From Hirschia sp964342355 (lineage in GTDB: Bacteria > Pseudomonadota > Alphaproteobacteria > Caulobacterales > Hyphomonadaceae), in assembly GCA_964342355.1 (NCBI GenBank), contig CAYFFG010000001.1, positions 372,001-436,000 of the forward strand: a stretch of DNA of 64,000 bases. Direction: 5' to 3'. The position numbers were made by a program, and so were the translations under genes. This document shows, one piece after another, positions 8,533 through 15,943 of the stretch. The notes under the pieces are model-generated. The model was not told the origin of the DNA and did no database searches. It saw only the letters and a list, made by a program, of their open reading frames with translations. How positions within the stretch are numbered: position 1 is the first letter of the stretch; every line of letters starts with the position of its first letter.

Positions 8533-9300
8533 GTGGCGACAGGAAGCGTTGGCACGGGCGCACCCTTAGTGCTTGCGCATGGCTGGCCTTGGTCTTCGGT
8601 ATCATGGCGCAAGTTAATACCGACATTGGCTAAGCGCTTCACTGTCTATTGGTATGACATGCCCGGCTATGGACGTTCAAACATGGCGGCGGACCAGGCC
8701 ACTTCGCTGGACATCCAAGGTGAAGTGTTTGCACAGATGATGGCGCATTGGCATTTGGAAAAACCATCGGTCTTGGCGCATGATTTCGGTGGGGCGACAA
8801 CGCTTCGCGCGCATCTCTTGCATGGCGTTGAGTTTAGTCAGTACGTGCTGATGAATGTGGTGGCTATGCGTCCATGGGGATCTGAGTTTTTTGATCATGT
8901 GGGACGTCATACTGAAGCCTTCTTGGGGCTGCCGCCACACATTCATGAAGCCATTGTAAAAGCCTATATAAACGGCGCGATTGTAAATCCGGTAGAAACT
9001 GACGATTTAGAAGCGTTGATTTCACCATGGCTGAGTGAAAAAGGTCGCGTGAGCTTTTATCGTCAATTTGCTCAGGCTGATGAAAAATATACGGCGGAAA
9101 TAGAGCCAATGTTTGGGGACATACGCTGCAAAACATCCGTTCTCTGGGGAGTGGATGATCCTTGGATACCAATAGATAGAGGACAAGAACTGGCAGGTCG
9201 TATCGGACAGAGTGAATTGTTCAAACTGCCTGGCCTTGGCCATCTTCCGCAGCTGGAAGGTCCCCAAAAAGTGTTACAGGCGCTTTTTGAGGTTCTGTAA
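8533..9300 (+). CDS. Alpha/beta hydrolase with Asp nucleophile (epoxide hydrolase / haloacid dehalogenase-like)
   Basis: Alpha/beta-fold hydrolase. Visible elements are the oxyanion segment LAHGWPWSSVSW, the nucleophile elbow AHDFGGATTL with Asp in place of Ser (as in epoxide hydrolases and fluoroacetate/haloalkane dehalogenases), a cap domain, the acid in LWGVDDPWIP and the catalytic His in GLGHLPQLEGP. The substrate cannot be told. The only standard start is GTG 8533, but family-like sequence (IEHHLNETVRTSAGD) continues in frame upstream to about 8488, so the true start may be a rare ATA 8485 or ATC 8488 with GGAG at 8476. Follows gcvPB on the same strand. Confidence 0.82.
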   Translation: MATGSVGTGAPLVLAHGWPWSSVSWRKLIPTLAKRFTVYWYDMPGYGRSNMAADQATSLDIQGEVFAQMMAHWHLEKPSVLAHDFGGATTLRAHLLHGVEFSQYVLMNVVAMRPWGSEFFDHVGRHTEAFLGLPPHIHEAIVKAYINGAIVNPVETDDLEALISPWLSEKGRVSFYRQFAQADEKYTAEIEPMFGDIRCKTSVLWGVDDPWIPIDRGQELAGRIGQSELFKLPGLGHLPQLEGPQKVLQALFEVL

Positions 9301-9387
9301 GCGGCTTGCGAATTTCTAAGCTGTTGCCGCAGTGTGGAGTGGGGCGTAAACCATTCGCAATGGGGAGTAACGCGAGAGGGGCGTCAC

Positions 9388-9939
9388 ATGAAGAAATTTC
9401 TGGGAGCCGTGCTGATATTGGGCGGTGTCGCTATTATTGGCGTCATTGTCTGGGGCAAAATGAATACGTCAAAAGTCAGCGACGAACAGCGTTTGATTGA
9501 TGCGGCTTTAGACTTGCGCGCAGCTGAAGCTGAGCGTGTGCAGACGGCGGCGGAACTAAGCGCAATCGCCCTAGAAGCGCCAGAAACCTGCAATGGCCTG
9601 ACCACGGGATTTGTCTATGATTTCTGTGAAATGGAACCAGATCCAGGTGTTGACTGGCCTATCTGGACTGAGGTCAGCTCACCTGAAACGCACGCATGTG
9701 TGCTGGACGCCTTTCACCGCACAAATGAGCATGCGTTCAAAATCCAGGGCGGTGAGCCATATGTGGCGGACACGCCAGAGCCTCAACGTGTGGCGCGTTT
9801 TATCTCTGATATTTGTTCGGCAAGCCTTTTCACTGATGGCGTAGACTGGGGCGATCAGGACGCTGACCTGACAACGCTCATCAATGGCTATTATGTTGAC
9901 CGGTCTCAGTCACGCGTCACGCCTGGGCACGATTATTAG
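9388..9939 (+). CDS. Unknown membrane-anchored periplasmic protein
   Basis: 183 aa, no family recognised. ATG 9388 is preceded by GAGAGGGG. One N-terminal hydrophobic segment (residues 4-23, FLGAVLILGGVAIIGVIVWG) after MKK should act as a signal anchor. An Ala/Glu-rich helix follows, then a soluble domain with four cysteines (PETCNG, YDFCEME, HACVLDAF, SDICSAS) which could form two disulfides in the periplasm. Lies between the hydrolase and the convergent AraC-type regulator; 87 bp separate it from the hydrolase, so it may have its own promoter. Confidence 0.7.
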   Translation: MKKFLGAVLILGGVAIIGVIVWGKMNTSKVSDEQRLIDAALDLRAAEAERVQTAAELSAIALEAPETCNGLTTGFVYDFCEMEPDPGVDWPIWTEVSSPETHACVLDAFHRTNEHAFKIQGGEPYVADTPEPQRVARFISDICSASLFTDGVDWGDQDADLTTLINGYYVDRSQSRVTPGHDY

Positions 9940-9958
9940 ACAATAGCTGGCAGGTTGA

Positions 9959-10975
9959 TTAAGAGACAGCCAGCTTGCTTGTGGAACGATATGCGCTTGG
10001 CGTCATATCGACTTGGGCTTTGAACGCGCGGTTGAAAACACCGATAGATCCAAAGCCGCAATCAAGCGCAATTGCCAGAATTGAGAGGTCATCACAGGCG
10101 CGGTCGGCAAGCATCTTCTTTGCGTCCGCGATGCGAAAACTGTTGATCATGCGGTTGAAGTTGGCAAATCCCATTGATCCGGTAATGCATTGGGTGACCT
10201 TGTATTCGACTTCCCCTGTTTTGCGGGCGATGTCGGACACCTTCAATTCAGGATCAGTATAGATGCGACCTTCTAATAGAAGCTTTTCAATCTTGGTTTT
10301 GAGATGCGCCTCGTCAGATAATTCCTGAGCTGATTTAGCTTTTCTTGCTCGGCGGCCAGCATGCAGCGGATGGTGTATTCTAAACCATGTTGCAAGCGTT
10401 CCGCCAATCAGTGCGAAAATAGCGCATATGCTACGAGCAGTGTCCGCCCACAGCGCATCAGGCGATTGGCGCACGCAGATAACAGCCACAAATAACAATA
10501 GAATATATACTGCTAGAAATGTCTGACGAAAGCGTCGTTCTTTGTCAGCTAACCCCTGTTTGTACCCATCCAGAGCCTCAATCACGGGCAAGAGAAGGAC
10601 GGTTGAACTCACCAGAATATGAGTGTTGCTGACGATGCGTGCCAAAGGGTCGAGCGAGTTGTGATCAGCCGAAAAAACCAGAAATACGCCGGTCCCTAAC
10701 AAGAGGCTAAGCACGGCCAGCGCCCAGTGGTCGACTTTCTCTGGTGATCTGAAAATGGTACGTGTGAGCAACCAGGATATCCCACATGTCACAGAAGCGG
10801 GAATGGCGGACACTGTCGCTAGAAACTCAACATTTCCATCTGCGATCCGGTGAACAAGGTAACTCACCATACACAAAACAAATGTCAGCCAAGTGAAGAT
10901 GAGCGCGGTTGGCTGGCTATTCATCAACCGACCTATCCAGGTGTCTGGTGCTGAGGTTTGTTCAAAGTCAGTCAT
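9959..10975 (-). CDS. Membrane-anchored AraC-family transcriptional regulator
   Basis: 338 aa. The first two thirds (about residues 25-200) hold six or so hydrophobic membrane-spanning segments; a basic linker (HAGRRARKAKSAQ) leads to a C-terminal AraC-type double helix-turn-helix (about 235-335) ending with DCGFGSIGVFNRAFKAQVDMTPSAYR. Such proteins combine a membrane sensor with a DNA-binding domain and are frequent in Hyphomonadaceae and related bacteria. Divergent from the DUF2306 membrane protein starting at 11140, with 164 bp between them, so it may control that gene. The ligand is unknown. Confidence 0.88.
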   Translation of the reverse strand: MTDFEQTSAPDTWIGRLMNSQPTALIFTWLTFVLCMVSYLVHRIADGNVEFLATVSAIPASVTCGISWLLTRTIFRSPEKVDHWALAVLSLLLGTGVFLVFSADHNSLDPLARIVSNTHILVSSTVLLLPVIEALDGYKQGLADKERRFRQTFLAVYILLLFVAVICVRQSPDALWADTARSICAIFALIGGTLATWFRIHHPLHAGRRARKAKSAQELSDEAHLKTKIEKLLLEGRIYTDPELKVSDIARKTGEVEYKVTQCITGSMGFANFNRMINSFRIADAKKMLADRACDDLSILAIALDCGFGSIGVFNRAFKAQVDMTPSAYRSTSKLAVS

Positions 10976-11139
10976 CTTTAAACGCGCTTTTCGTTCACAG
11001 ATCGTGGCTTGGTGTGTTTCTTATCCGAAAATGGTGGCCGATTTCCAAATCGGCAAGATCAAACCCGTTTGTCCGGTCAGTTTGTGCGCCGGTGACACCG
11101 TTGAATGTGTCGCCGCATAGCATGCTGATAGGATACAAG

Positions 11140-11982
11140 ATGACCATTCAAGTACGAGAAACCCAACCTGCGCTCTTGCAAAACTGGGGAAAGCTGTCCA
11201 AGCGAATGCTGGCCATGTCAGGCAAGGCGTGGTTTGTGGCTGCGATTGTCGGACAACTGCTATTTACCCTGTTTATATTACTCTTTTATGGAAGCCGGAT
11301 TGTTAGCGGAGATTTTGCCGCATGGAATGAAAAGCGGCTGATCACCGGTTATGTTGCGGGCGACACGATGGGTAATCTCATGTTCGCCTCACACGTATTG
11401 ATGGCGGCGATTGTTACACTGGGCGGGCTTGTCCAACTCATTCCGTCGCTGCGTAAACGGGCAATGTGGTTCCACAAATGGAATGGCAGAGTATTTATGA
11501 CACTGTCATTATTAGCCGCGATTGGCGGCATTTGGCTTGTTTGGGGGCGGGGCAGTTTTCTATCAATCACGTCTGGGTCGAGCGTGTCGTTTAACGGCGT
11601 TTTGATCGTCATCTTCGCTGTCATTGCCTGGCGCGCAGCGGTTTTAAAACGTATCGAATCGCACCGTCGGTGGGCCATGCGCACATTTATGGTCGTCAAT
11701 GGCGTTTGGTTTTTCCGTGTAGGTCTGATGGCGACAATGTTCTTTAATCAAGACCGTGTTGGCATGACGCGCAAACTCGACGGACCTGTCGATACCGCGA
11801 TTCAGCTAAGCAGCTATCTCATACCGTTGGCGTTGCTGGAACTTTACTTTTTTGCTCAATCAAGCCGCAGTCCGAGCGTCAAAATACTCACCAGCGCAGT
11901 GGTTATTTTGGCGACAGCAGTGACCATACTCGGCACCTTCGGATCCTACCGCTTTTTATGGTCGCCATATATGTTCGGCTAA
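11140..11982 (+). CDS. DUF2306 family multi-pass membrane protein
   Basis: 280 aa from ATG 11140 (MTIQVRETQP), chosen because AGGA lies about 7 nt upstream; the frame is open from 10909. Four or more membrane segments are visible. The DUF2306 pattern includes SHVLMAAIVTLGGLVQLIPSLR, then WFHKWNGRVF and SHRRWAMRTF, where the His residues within or near the membrane could bind heme or metal; this is inference from the family layout. Function unknown. Divergently paired with the membrane AraC regulator. Confidence 0.82.
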   Translation: MTIQVRETQPALLQNWGKLSKRMLAMSGKAWFVAAIVGQLLFTLFILLFYGSRIVSGDFAAWNEKRLITGYVAGDTMGNLMFASHVLMAAIVTLGGLVQLIPSLRKRAMWFHKWNGRVFMTLSLLAAIGGIWLVWGRGSFLSITSGSSVSFNGVLIVIFAVIAWRAAVLKRIESHRRWAMRTFMVVNGVWFFRVGLMATMFFNQDRVGMTRKLDGPVDTAIQLSSYLIPLALLELYFFAQSSRSPSVKILTSAVVILATAVTILGTFGSYRFLWSPYMFG

Positions 11983-12061
11983 TCAGGCTCACGCGCCGTG
12001 ATAACACAGGGTGTATGGCATTCGTGTTGGGAATTGGTGATTTAGACCAATTCCCAAACAC

Positions 12062-13273
12062 TCACCCTTTCACACACACAACCTGTTTTAGGGTGTGCAC
12101 AACCTCAACAAGGTCGGTTTGGGCGGCCATGACTTTGTCGATATCCTTGTAGGCCATTGGCGTTTCGTCGATAACGCCTTTGTCCTTGCGGCATTCCACA
12201 TGGGCTGTCGCCTTGATGTGATCCTCCAACGTGAATTTCGACTTCGCGGCCGTACGCGACATTTTCCGTCCGGCTCCGTGAGAACATGAACAGAAACTGT
12301 CGGCATTGCCTTTCCCCCGCACGATGAAGGATTTGGCCCCCATCGAACCGGGAATAATCCCCAGATCACTTTCACCAGCACGCACAGCGCCTTTACGGGT
12401 GACCCAGACATTGGCCCCAAAATGGTGTTCTTTCTCCACATAATTGTGGTGACAATTCACCGCTGATTTCTCAATGGTGAAGTCGCGAAGGGTCTCACGA
12501 CACGCCTGAAGCGCGCGATCCATCATGGCTTCACGGTTGAGGCGAGCATAATCCTGCGCCCAGCTCACGGCAAAGACATAATCATCGAACAGGTCTTCGC
12601 CCTCCATAAAGAACGCAAGGTCCTTGTCAGGCACATGGAAGTCCAACACCCGCTTGGCCAGCATTTCGCGGGCCTCCTGGATGAAGTATGTTCCAATGCG
12701 GTTTCCTGTTCCACGCGAACCTGAGTGCAGCATGATCCAGACGCGGTCTTCTTCGTCCAAACACAGCTCCACAAAGTGGTTCCCGCCACCCAGTGTTCCA
12801 AGTTGACGGACAAATCCGCTGGGTTTGATCTTGGGGTGTTTATCCGTGATCAGATCTAGTTTTTCCATCAGGCCGGAATGTTTCGCGCGTGTTTCCACAC
12901 TGTTGGGGACATTGTGGTGGTCACCGCGACGTCCGTTTCCAACAGGGATTTTACGCTCGATTTCATCCCGAACTTTTTTCAGATTGTCTGGCAATTGACG
13001 TCCGGTCAAAGACGTCCGCATAGCCATCATGCCGCACCCGATGTCCACGCCTACAGCCGCGGGAATGATCGCACCCTTTGTAGGGATGACCGATCCAACG
13101 GTTGCGCCGCGCCCAAAGTGAACGTCAGGCATGACCGCAAGGTGTGAGTGCACGAAAGGCAGGCCGGCGACGTTGTCCAGCTGCACGCGAGCTTTAGGTT
13201 CAAGCGGCACATCCCGGACCCAGGCTTTGATGGTTCCGCCGCGTGTCGTGTCGATGAATTCAAAATCGCTCAT
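12062..13273 (-). CDS. rtcB: RNA-splicing ligase RtcB (3'-phosphate / 5'-hydroxyl RNA ligase)
   Basis: GTP-dependent ligase that joins 2',3'-cyclic-phosphate or 3'-phosphate RNA ends to 5'-OH ends in RNA repair. 403 aa from ATG 13273 (MSDFEFIDTTRGG), which matches the family N-terminus; 26 further in-frame codons upstream do not. Metal and GMP residues visible: Cys80 in GVDIGCGMMA, LGGGNHFVEL, HSGSRGTGN and the guanylylated His in SCSHGAGRKMSR. No archease, RtcA or RtcR neighbour is present. Its leader is odd: a Shine-Dalgarno 23 nt away behind a perfect hairpin, a terminator and a 30-aa ORF (separate entries). Confidence 0.95.
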   Translation of the reverse strand: MSDFEFIDTTRGGTIKAWVRDVPLEPKARVQLDNVAGLPFVHSHLAVMPDVHFGRGATVGSVIPTKGAIIPAAVGVDIGCGMMAMRTSLTGRQLPDNLKKVRDEIERKIPVGNGRRGDHHNVPNSVETRAKHSGLMEKLDLITDKHPKIKPSGFVRQLGTLGGGNHFVELCLDEEDRVWIMLHSGSRGTGNRIGTYFIQEAREMLAKRVLDFHVPDKDLAFFMEGEDLFDDYVFAVSWAQDYARLNREAMMDRALQACRETLRDFTIEKSAVNCHHNYVEKEHHFGANVWVTRKGAVRAGESDLGIIPGSMGAKSFIVRGKGNADSFCSCSHGAGRKMSRTAAKSKFTLEDHIKATAHVECRKDKGVIDETPMAYKDIDKVMAAQTDLVEVVHTLKQVVCVKG

Positions 13274-13304
13274 GTTCTTCAGCTCATAGATGAGCTCCTC
13301 CTTT
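13274..13304 (-). promoter_or_regulatory. Hairpin-separated ribosome-binding site of rtcB
   Basis: On the minus strand the strong Shine-Dalgarno AAAGGAGG (GGAGG at 13301-13297) is too far from the rtcB ATG at 13273. Between them lies a perfect 16-nt inverted repeat, AGCTCATCTATGAGCT (13296-13281), then 7 nt. Folding the hairpin would place the SD at an ideal 7-nt spacing. The hairpin also contains ATG-AGC-TGA (13287-13279), a start-Ser-stop mini-ORF at 9-nt spacing from the same SD. Either a looped-out RBS or a minimal upstream ORF; both are inference. Confidence 0.6.
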
Positions 13305-13350
13305 AAAGTGAGCAGCTCTCCACGCATCCATTTTTCCGAACATTGGGCCA

Positions 13351-13386
13351 AATAAAAAGCCCTCCAGGCGAGGAGGCGTGGAGGGC
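13351..13386 (-). terminator. Rho-independent terminator between the 30-aa ORF and rtcB
   Basis: Minus-strand stem GCCCTCCA (13386-13379) with TGGAGGGC (13366-13359), perfect 8 bp, 12-nt loop, followed by a T-rich tract TTTTTATT (13358-13351). It lies 40 nt after the stop of the 30-aa ORF and 78 nt before the rtcB start, in the same orientation, so it is placed like an attenuator or ends a separate small transcript. Confidence 0.8.
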
Positions 13387-13425
13387 GTAACGTACCGGCG
13401 CTAGCCGGGATGAATTGGGTTTTGA

Positions 13426-13518
13426 TTACCCATCATTCAACGTCCTCCATAAAAGCAATTCGCCGCGCGGGGGCTGCACGACGTTTGCGTCTAGTTGGTT
13501 TTGCCGGTCATAGGTCAT
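13426..13518 (-). CDS. Small ORF (30 aa), possible leader peptide of rtcB
   Basis: Thirty codons from ATG 13518 to TAA 13428-13426; the product begins MTYDRQNQLDANVV and ends RGELLLWRTLNDG. GGAG lies 6 nt before the ATG. I recognise no family. The stop is followed by a small hairpin CCGGC-TAGC-GCCGG and then by a strong terminator ahead of rtcB. That order (RBS, short ORF with a Leu/Trp-rich run, hairpins with T tract, gene) resembles attenuation leaders, but a stand-alone small protein is equally possible. Too short to judge by codon use. Confidence 0.45.
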   Translation of the reverse strand: MTYDRQNQLDANVVQPPRGELLLWRTLNDG

Positions 13519-13882
13519 GACATGCTCCGTTAAATGAGGCGTGGTTAATGACGGTAAAGTTCTGCGCGGTCAATGGGTGTGGAATAAAAATTACCCCAAA
13601 TTCAGTTGTGGTAGAATAAAATATGTTTTTTGGAGTGCATTGGTCGTAATTTAGTGTTCTCAAGCTTGTTTGATTAGAGAATTTATGCGCAGAGGATGGC
13701 TGTGGCTGAAATCACTCAGAAGTCGTGTTTGGCGCGCCTCGCGCACAATTCACGTAAATTTGGGCTGTATTTTAACTGGGCAGGCTCTTATCTAAGCAAT
13801 GCGCTTTTAAAGGCGTAAGGGATATGAGTCGGCTGACTTTCTTGTTTGGATTATTGGAGTTGTTGCAATAGATTTTCGCCAA
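13519..13882. other. Intergenic region without recognised gene
   Basis: About 360 bp, more AT-rich than its surroundings, between the divergent rtcB leader ORF and the membrane protein at 13883. It must hold the promoters of both. A 36-codon ATG frame at 13685-13795 has no clear RBS and no recognisable product. No tRNA, repeat or other RNA is visible. Confidence 0.5.
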
Positions 13883-14296
13883 ATGCCAGACACACACTCC
13901 CAAAACAGATACAAGACCCAAACTCGGGAACGCCGGGATGAAATCCGCGTTGATGGCCCAATACCAGAAGATATGACGTCACAATCAAAACCACCTGTAA
14001 AATTACCTGTTTCGCCAGCGCCACGCGGTATCGTGGCGGTGATCCGTGCGGTTTTGGCAGGGCTGGGCGTGGTATTGATCATTATCGGCGTGCCATTAGC
14101 GATGATTACACCGGTGCCTTTTGTGCCAATTGGTTTGCCCGTTGTTATTCTGGGAGTGGTCCTGCTTGCCCGCAATTCATATGCTGGACGCCGTTGGATG
14201 CAGGGCGTTATCCAGCGTCACCCGCGCTTGAAACGCTTTGCGCCAGACTGGTTATTACACCTCATATTTGGCGATGACGCTGACACTGTAAAATAA
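13883..14296 (+). CDS. Small two-TM membrane protein of unknown function
   Basis: 137 aa. A polar basic N-terminus of about 48 residues precedes two hydrophobic segments (about 49-70, GIVAVIRAVLAGLGVVLIII, and 75-95) joined by a Pro-rich turn, then a basic amphipathic tail (RRWMQGVIQRHPRLKRFAPDW). The layout resembles PGPGW/DUF454-type small membrane proteins, but I cannot assign it. The start is uncertain: ATG 13883 lacks an RBS and ATG 13973 is an alternative. Followed by a bidirectional terminator. Confidence 0.65.
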   Translation: MPDTHSQNRYKTQTRERRDEIRVDGPIPEDMTSQSKPPVKLPVSPAPRGIVAVIRAVLAGLGVVLIIIGVPLAMITPVPFVPIGLPVVILGVVLLARNSYAGRRWMQGVIQRHPRLKRFAPDWLLHLIFGDDADTVK

Positions 14297-14362
14297 GAAA
14301 GAAGCGGTCTTGCTCGTGAGTGCGTTGTGTGTGTAGCAGGCACACGCGTTGATTTTGCTGAC

Positions 14363-14405
14363 AAAAAAGCCGTTTGCTCAGGATGAAAGAGCAAACGGCT
14401 TTTTG
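14363..14405. terminator. Bidirectional terminator between the 13883 gene and the atp operon
   Basis: Perfect 11-bp stem GCCGTTTGCTC (14369-14379) with GAGCAAACGGC (14389-14399), flanked by A6 on the left and T5 on the right, so it can stop transcripts from both convergent units. Confidence 0.92.
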
Positions 14406-14440
14406 TAAAATAGCTTTTCTAAGAAAAGAGCCCTGGTATT

Positions 14441-15013
14441 TTAGCTCAACGCTTTTTTGACTTCGCCTAAGCTATTGTCAAAGATGCCGTCGGCGGCAGA
14501 TGTTTGCTCACCGATGATCTTGGCCGCTGCAGCGGCTGCCGCATCTGCAGCGGCTGTACGAACTTGCTGCATTGCTTCAGATTCAGCACGAGCAATACGC
14601 TCTTCAGCCATCTTCTCACGACGGGCCATGCGTTCTTTGAGGTCTTCGCGCGATGTTTTGGCGAATTCCTGAGCTTCACGCTTTGCGGATGCTACGATTT
14701 CTTTGGCGTTTTCCTCAGCTTCTGCCTGCTGGCGTTCAGCATCAGCTAACGCAGCTTGCGCCTTTTCACGAAGCAGACGCGCATTATCGAGTTCGTTCTT
14801 AATGCGATCTGCACGGTCGTCCAAAGACTTGTTCAGCGCAGCTGGAACTTTCTTCCAGACGAGAATGCCCAGGAAGATGAAAACAGCGACAGTCGCCCAC
14901 AAAGTTGGGTCAGCAAATGGGCCGGTTGCTTCTGCGTGGCCTGCGCTGTGGTCGCCGGCCACTTCGGTGTGTGCGTTGACTGCGTGTTCGTCGGTGTGTT
15001 GTTGATCAGCCAT
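14441..15013 (-). CDS. atpF: ATP synthase F0 subunit b
   Basis: Peripheral stalk subunit. 190 aa: a His-rich N-terminus, one membrane segment (about 37-55, LWATVAVFIFLGILVW), then a long charged coiled coil (ALADAERQQAEAEENAKEI...) and an Ala-rich C-terminus. Paired with b' (15017-15547), as in alphaproteobacteria and other photosynthetic-lineage bacteria that use a b/b' heterodimer. Last gene of the F0 operon, starting 3 bp after b' ends, and followed by the strong terminator at 14363-14405. Confidence 0.94.
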   Translation of the reverse strand: MADQQHTDEHAVNAHTEVAGDHSAGHAEATGPFADPTLWATVAVFIFLGILVWKKVPAALNKSLDDRADRIKNELDNARLLREKAQAALADAERQQAEAEENAKEIVASAKREAQEFAKTSREDLKERMARREKMAEERIARAESEAMQQVRTAAADAAAAAAAKIIGEQTSAADGIFDNSLGEVKKALS

Positions 15014-15016
15014 GGC

Positions 15017-15547
15017 TTAGCTTCCTTTCACCACGGAGGAGACAGCTTTTGCAGCGTCCGCATCAGACACATCCAGGCCAGTCAGTTTGTTGACAAGCGC
15101 GCTTGCGACAGTCGTTGCTGTTTCTTCTACTTTTTTCATCGCTTCAGCCTGGCTCTGCGCAATACGCGTCGCCGCTGATGCAATCTTGGCTTCAACCTCT
15201 GCTTCCACCTTCGCGGTTTCAGCTGCGATTTCCGAGTCAATTTCTGCTTTTGTTTTGGCTGCGGTTTCACGTGCGCGGGCGCGCGCTTCAGCAAGCTTCA
15301 CTTCCAATGCGCGCTGCGCATCGGTTGCTTCGTCGTTCAGCCGTGCGGCATCTTCCAGGTCCTGTGTGATCTTGTTCGTCCGACGCTCTATAGCGCCGCC
15401 AACGCGTGGCAGAACGACACGAGACATGAACAGGTAAAGCACGCCAAATGTGATAGCGAGCCAGAACAGCTGAGAAGGAAACGAGCTAGCGTCGAACGGT
15501 GGAAATACACCGCTTGCTTCGTGGCCAGCTTCAGGCGATGTCGCCAT
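15017..15547 (-). CDS. atpG: ATP synthase F0 subunit b'
   Basis: Second peripheral stalk protein (b'), 176 aa. One membrane segment at about 28-45 (LFWLAITFGVLYLFM) followed by VVLPRVGGAIERRTNKI, the typical b' signature, then an Ala/Glu/Lys-rich coiled coil. Named atpG or atpF2/atpX in different genomes. Separated from atpE by 93 bp containing two hairpins (separate entry), the only sizeable spacer between this gene pair, which may help set subunit stoichiometry. Confidence 0.93.
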   Translation of the reverse strand: MATSPEAGHEASGVFPPFDASSFPSQLFWLAITFGVLYLFMSRVVLPRVGGAIERRTNKITQDLEDAARLNDEATDAQRALEVKLAEARARARETAAKTKAEIDSEIAAETAKVEAEVEAKIASAATRIAQSQAEAMKKVEETATTVASALVNKLTGLDVSDADAAKAVSSVVKGS

Positions 15548-15584
15548 GGTACGACCTCTGGGTGCGAGTAGTCTGCTAATGGTG

Positions 15585-15642
15585 GCGGCCCCTGGTTCCT
15601 CTAAAAGGATGGGGCCGCACCTGATTAAGGTTGGCTAACCTT
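15585..15642 (-). promoter_or_regulatory. Two hairpins in the atpE-atpF' spacer
   Basis: Immediately after the atpE stop on the minus strand: a 6-bp stem AAGGTT/AACCTT with a 4-nt loop (15642-15627), and 8 bp further a perfect 8-bp GC-rich stem GCGGCCCC/GGGGCCGC (15618-15611 with 15592-15585). There is no T tract, so these are not classical terminators. They could stabilise the upstream mRNA or partly limit read-through, favouring subunit c over the stalk subunits; this is inference. Confidence 0.55.
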
Positions 15643-15862
15643 AGGCAACGAAAATCAGCAGGATCGCGATCAGGAAGCCAAAGATACCAAGAGCTTCTGT
15701 CACCGCGAAGCCGAAGATCAGGTTACCGAACTGGCCCTGAGCAGCGGACGGGTTGCGCATTGCAGCGTCCAGGTAGCTTGAGAAGATGTTACCAACGCCA
15801 ATTGCTGCGCCGAACATTGCGAAGCAGGCAAGACCTGCACCGATGTACTTGAGTTCTTCCAT
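15641..15862 (-). CDS. atpE: ATP synthase F0 subunit c (proteolipid ring)
   Basis: 73 aa hairpin of two membrane helices that forms the rotating c ring. Helix 1 carries the Gly-rich packing motif (GAAIGVGNI), the polar loop reads RNPSAAQGQFG and helix 2 holds the proton-binding Glu56 in AVTEALGIFGF. Glu rather than Asp is usual for alphaproteobacteria. No Na+-binding pattern is seen, so a proton-driven enzyme is expected. RBS AGGAGATC stands before the ATG at 15862. Confidence 0.97.
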   Translation of the reverse strand: MEELKYIGAGLACFAMFGAAIGVGNIFSSYLDAAMRNPSAAQGQFGNLIFGFAVTEALGIFGFLIAILLIFVA

Positions 15863-15943
15863 GATGGATCTCCTAGATATTTTGCGCCCGTGAACCCCAT
15901 TCAGGCGGGCAGGTCAACCAAAAACTTATCCCAGTACCGCGAC

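Noticed and set aside
12088..12441. 117-codon minus-strand frame within rtcB
   Set aside because: Alternative frame of a clear rtcB gene.
13685..13795. 36-codon Trp-containing ORF in the rtcB-13883 spacer
   Set aside because: No convincing RBS, no recognisable product and no linked gene; could be chance.
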